Source: Candidatus Frankia alpina
GTDB lineage: Bacteria; Actinomycetota; Actinomycetes; Frankiales; Frankiaceae
NCBI RefSeq assembly: GCF_902806485.1
Contig: NZ_CADCWT010000023.1
Location: 1-34,703, forward strand
Length of the DNA: 34,703 bases
Direction of reading: 5' to 3'
The translations under genes were made by a program, and so were the position numbers. Under the pieces are notes generated by a model that was not told the DNA's origin, made no database searches, and saw only the letters and a program-made list of their open reading frames with translations. This document shows positions 31,772 through 34,703 of the stretch, piece after piece. How positions within the stretch are numbered: the first letter of the stretch is position 1; each line of letters begins with the position of its first letter.

Positions 31772-32288
31772 CCCCGGAGGCGGGTCGGCGGCTGGGGTTC
31801 GGTGGCGCTGGTCAGTGGGCCACGGGCTGGCGGAACCGGCTGTGGTGGAACACCAACGGTGTCACGCTCGTGTCCGAGCTGAGCGCATGGACGCGCAGCA
31901 GCGCAATGGCGGGTTCGTGCCACCGGTCACCGTGCGAACAACAGTCGCGGCTGCGTGTTTCTCGCCGTCGAGAGACGGGTGAACCGTGCATTACGCCGAT
32001 GATCGCGACGGGAAAGATGCTGCGGCGTAGGGGTGAAACGTCCGGTTACGCCGTTGCGGCAATATGCGGGCGGCGATGCGGCTGATCGATTCGCGCAGGC
32101 CCGGCGGCCTGCTCGCGGCCCTGCGGGCGGAGCCCGGCCGGCCGACGCGGGGGCGGTCCGGCACCGGCCGGATTCTTTCGCCTTCCCTACGTCTTTACCC
32201 GATAAGTCGTGTTAGTGGCGCTTTGCGGGGGTGCGTGGCGCGGCCTTACGCCGACAATGGAGTGTCGGCTCCGAGTCAAGAGGTACCC
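31772..32288. other. Intergenic region between divergent MBL and TetR genes
   Basis: About 520 bases without a supported gene. It should contain the promoters of both divergent genes. The stretch 32150-32290 is less GC-rich and includes GTCTTTACCCGATAAGTCG. No convincing TetR-type palindrome was found by eye. Confidence 0.45.
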
Positions 32289-32894
32289 ATGAATCCACCC
32301 AGCAAGAACGTCGAACGGGGGGCCGCGCCCCGGGAACACCTGCTCGGCGTCGCCACCCGGCTGTTCGCCGAGCGGGGCTACGAGGGCACCTCGATCGACG
32401 CCGTCCTCACCGCGACCGGGGTCAGCCGCGGTTCGCTCTACCACCACTTCAAGGGTAAGGATGCGCTGTTCGACGCGGTGCTGGAAGCGGTCGAGCTGGA
32501 CGTGGGCCGCCGGCTGGTGGCCGCGGTCGGCGCCGGCGGCGGGGGCGACCCCGCCACCGCGCTGCGCCTGGGCTGCCTGGCCTGGATCGGCATCGCGGGT
32601 GACCCCGTCGTGCGGCGCATCCTGCTCATCGACGCGCCGGGGGTCCTCGGCTGGGCGCGCTGGCGGGAGCTCGACGAGCGGCACGCCTTCGGCAAGATCA
32701 AGCAGACGGTCGCGGAACTCGCCCGCGACGGCGTGTTCGACGCCGCGATGGTCGACCTGTTCGCGCACGTGCTGCTCGCCTCGATGAACGAGATCGCCCT
32801 GCTCGTGGCCCGGGCCGACAACCAGCGCGTCGCCATCCGCCAGGCCTGCGCCGCCGTCGACGAGCTGCTGCGCCGACTGCTGCGCCCGACCTGA
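32289..32894 (+). CDS. TetR-family transcriptional regulator
   Basis: A 201-residue regulator. The N-terminal HTH is clear: LLGVATRLFAERGYEGTSID and TGVSRGSLYHHFKGKDALF (about 18-60). The C-terminal ligand and dimer domain is helical with LIDAPGVLGWARWRELDERH, a common pattern in TetR proteins with a 'DGPAVLG' stretch. ATG 32289 follows AAGAGGTA. It is divergent from the MBL-fold gene, with 517 bases between, so it may regulate that gene; this is inference. Confidence 0.9.
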   Translation: MNPPSKNVERGAAPREHLLGVATRLFAERGYEGTSIDAVLTATGVSRGSLYHHFKGKDALFDAVLEAVELDVGRRLVAAVGAGGGGDPATALRLGCLAWIGIAGDPVVRRILLIDAPGVLGWARWRELDERHAFGKIKQTVAELARDGVFDAAMVDLFAHVLLASMNEIALLVARADNQRVAIRQACAAVDELLRRLLRPT

Positions 32895-33009
32895 CCTTCG
32901 ACCGTGAACCCATCATCCGCATGGACCCTCGTCCACGACGCCGCGGTCCCGGGAGCACACCGGATTCCGGCCTCCGTGCGGCTGGTGATCTGCGAGGGCA
33001 ACTTATCTG

Positions 33010-33270
33010 TTGCTGGACGACGCGGCATGGGCCCAGGTGCGCGCATGCTGCGACGAGACGCGGTTCCTCCAGGTCGAGGAGGAGATCGCCCGGACTCGTC
33101 TGATCGCCCGGCAGACAACCGGCGGCCGCTCCAGACCGGCCGCCCGCACCTGGGTCCAAGAGAATGATCTCAACAACCTGCGGCTGGTGGATGCGACGGC
33201 GCGGCGCGCCGATTACCTGCTCCGGTTGCCTCCCGTACTGCCCCCCGCCCCTGAGGCCAAGCTCCGGTGA
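33010..33270 (+). CDS. Doubtful small ORF, possible remnant
   Basis: An 86-residue frame from TTG 33010: LLDDAAWAQVRACCDETRFL...EEIARTRLIARQTTGGRS... ending in a Pro-rich tail. The helical first part is protein-like, but the start is weak and no ribosome-binding site is seen. An overlapping frame upstream (from GTG 32904, ending VRLVICEGNLSV) might be its out-of-frame beginning, making this a pseudogene. No family is recognised. Confidence 0.35.
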   Translation: MLDDAAWAQVRACCDETRFLQVEEEIARTRLIARQTTGGRSRPAARTWVQENDLNNLRLVDATARRADYLLRLPPVLPPAPEAKLR

Positions 33271-33390
33271 CGATCAACAACCTCTAGTGACTTTGGGTAA
33301 TCGTTTACCGACCCTGTCCCCGCCGTACGACCACGACCACGGCCACTGCCGTCCACTCGCCGGCCTGGGTTCCGGCCAGATTCCGGCCAG

Positions 33391-33451
33391 ATCGTGCCGA
33401 GGTCTAGTTACGGTTTTTCGGCCGAAAACCGTAACTGCGCCTCGGCACGAT
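33391..33451 (+). repeat. 61-bp palindromic repeat element, copy 2
   Basis: Nearly perfect palindrome ATCGTGCCGAGGTCTAGTTA...CGCCTCGGCACGAT with centre CGGTTTTTCGGCCGAAAACCG. It is the same length as the copy at 567-627, and the short flanks are also shared. It lies 110 bases beyond the stop of the leftward PfkB gene, so it could work as a terminator there. The arms match better than in copy 1. Confidence 0.88.
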
Positions 33452-33562
33452 TCCGTACACAACTGATCACAGAAAGATACGGAGGGCGTGGCGGTCGGTG
33501 GGTGCACCGAAACCCGAGGCGACCCCCCGCCACCCGATCGGATCCTCTTGGCCACTGATCAC

Positions 33563-34540
33563 TCAGGACCCACTCGTCTCGGACGGGGGCGCCTCGTCCT
33601 GGGCGGTCAGCCAGGAGCGGGTGCCGAAGCTCGTCACCGACCGGGCCGCGACCCGCGACGCCGCGGCGAGCGCGTCCACCAGGCCGGCGGTGGTGAGTCG
33701 GGGCAGGGCCGCGATCGACCAGGCGAACGCCCCGTGGAACACGTCGCCGGCGCCGAGCGTGTCCACCGCGCGGACGGCCGGGGGCAGGACCTCCCCGCCG
33801 GCGCGGGCGGTCGCCCACCGGACCGGGCCGGGGCCGTGGGTCACCGCGGCGAACGAGGGCCCGTGCGCCAGCAGGTAGCGCAGCACCTCGCCCGGGTCGA
33901 CGCCGACTCCCGGCGGCCGGAAGGCGGACCCGCACAACGCCACGTCGACGTGGGGGAGCAGCCGCTCGGTCCTCGGCTTCCAGGAACCGTCGTCGAACAC
34001 CACGGGCGGCCGCCCGGCCGAGGTTGCCGCCCCACCCGCCCCCGTCGGCCGGGACCGGCGAGTTCCCAGGATGTTGACGGCGACGTCGAGCTGATGGCCG
34101 TCGACGAGGACGACGTCCGCCCCGGCGAGCAGGGCCCGGCACGGCGCCCGGCAGCGCGCCGTGCGCCGACACCACCGCCCGCTCCCCGCTCGCCGGGTTG
34201 ACCATGATTGCCGAAACCGGAGGACTGGTACCCCTGGCCGCAGGTCGTGATGGTGGATTCCGAGCGTGGCGAGATCCGCCCGTGCCGCGGCGGCCAGCGG
34301 CCCGGAGCCGACTGCGCTGACGAGCGTGGCTCGCCCCCCGAGGTGGGCGAAGGCCGCGCCCGTCGCCGGGCCGCCCGCGGCGACCACCAGATCGTCGGCG
34401 ACGATCTTCTCGTCGGGTCCGGGTGGGCGTCGAACCAGGTAGATCATGTCGAGGGTGGTGAGGCCGACGAACAGCCCCGCTGGCTGTCCGGCCACCGCCC
34501 CAACCGGCCGCGCCTTCGCCCTGTCGGCCTGCTTCGCCAC
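33563..34540 (-). CDS. PfkB-family sugar kinase with internal out-of-frame stretch
   Basis: About 325 residues from GTG 34540 (AGGAGGA upstream). PfkB signatures: VVAAGGPATGAAFAHLGG near the N-terminus and VDTLGAGDVFHGAFAWSI near the C-terminus, with the catalytic D in GAGD. Between about 34228 and 34135 the frame gives Arg/Trp-rich nonsense, while another frame there encodes VSAIMVNPASGERAVVSAHG, exactly the expected PfkB segment. Two compensating frameshifts are the simplest explanation, by sequence error or real mutation. If real, the central strands are replaced and activity doubtful. Substrate unknown. Confidence 0.82.
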   Translation of the reverse strand: MAKQADRAKARPVGAVAGQPAGLFVGLTTLDMIYLVRRPPGPDEKIVADDLVVAAGGPATGAAFAHLGGRATLVSAVGSGPLAAAARADLATLGIHHHDLRPGVPVLRFRQSWSTRRAGSGRWCRRTARCRAPCRALLAGADVVLVDGHQLDVAVNILGTRRSRPTGAGGAATSAGRPPVVFDDGSWKPRTERLLPHVDVALCGSAFRPPGVGVDPGEVLRYLLAHGPSFAAVTHGPGPVRWATARAGGEVLPPAVRAVDTLGAGDVFHGAFAWSIAALPRLTTAGLVDALAAASRVAARSVTSFGTRSWLTAQDEAPPSETSGS

Positions 34541-34645
34541 GCGTCCTCCTGTTATCGGCCCGGAACCGGTCTGGTCTGCGCCGGGCAGGAATCGGTACCT
34601 CCGTCCGAGTATTCGAGTTACTGCGTTTCGGCGCAAAGATGTCAC

Positions 34646-34698
34646 TGAGCCTTTCCCGGTAACGTTTCGTCGCTTTGCGTGACATCAATGTTGTGTTG
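34646..34698 (-). repeat. Outer inverted repeat, right copy (53 bp)
   Basis: Reverse complement of bases 1-53 with one mismatch. It lies about 105 bases upstream of the PfkB start, in a non-coding stretch, so it is probably an intergenic repeat and not part of a gene. Five further bases to the window end do not reveal its outer limit. Confidence 0.9.
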
Positions 34699-34703
34699 GT
34701 GTG

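Noticed and set aside
31870..32215. Small open frames upstream of the TetR gene
   Set aside because: Composition is Arg/Ser-rich, starts are weak and no family resemblance is seen; better read as a divergent promoter region.

Overview
High-GC actinobacterial DNA, most like a Frankia-type genome. This is inferred from GC content, frequent GTG starts, mycothiol-type enzymes and the style of the mobile element; no rRNA or marker gene is present to prove it. The window is host chromosome carrying one integrated element of about 18.5 kb.

Host left flank (1-3022): about 1 kb without a recognisable gene, a PIN-PhoH ATPase gene with a strong terminator, and msrA (peptide methionine sulfoxide reductase).

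Integrated element (about 3023-21521): an actinomycete integrative and conjugative element (AICE) inserted inside the 3' end of msrA by a serine integrase. The displaced last codons of msrA (SCPVGVAAVG...stop) can be read on the far side at 21514-21588, followed by what looks like the original msrA terminator. The two junctions allow attB and attP to be rebuilt. attP is a 48-bp near-palindrome around a central GG, and the integrase start codon lies inside one attP arm. Element layout: integrase; a leftward regulatory group (isochorismatase-like hydrolase, XRE-type regulator, KorSA-like GntR repressor) with GTGCAC palindromic operators; a rightward transfer operon of tightly overlapping small genes ending in an FtsK/TraSA-type DNA translocase, and including a DUF2637/SpdB-like membrane protein and two miniature M41-like HEAGH proteins; a cassette of about ten very small genes, many with the same GGAAAGGA ribosome-binding site; then a replication module (beta-clamp-like protein, DUF6197 protein, sce7726-type nuclease-like protein, zinc-ribbon protein, Prim-Pol primase, frameshifted helicase) followed by an iteron-rich origin candidate. 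No relaxase is seen, as expected for FtsK-type double-stranded DNA transfer.

Host right flank (21589-34703): HAD-IIA phosphatase, small hypothetical protein, membrane-anchored protein, mycothiol-dependent maleylpyruvate-isomerase-family protein, large lipoprotein, PPK2 polyphosphate kinase next to a zinc-type adenylate kinase, second lipoprotein, a Nudix-fold protein lacking its catalytic glutamates, an MBL-fold hydrolase, a TetR regulator, a doubtful small ORF and a PfkB-type sugar kinase with an internal out-of-frame stretch.

The window ends carry a 53-bp inverted repeat (1-53 and 34646-34698, one mismatch), and nested inside are two copies of a 61-bp palindromic element (567-627 and 33391-33451), also oppositely oriented. 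Apparent frameshifts occur in tra, in the helicase and twice in pfkB. They may be decay or sequence error, and reads over these positions would decide.
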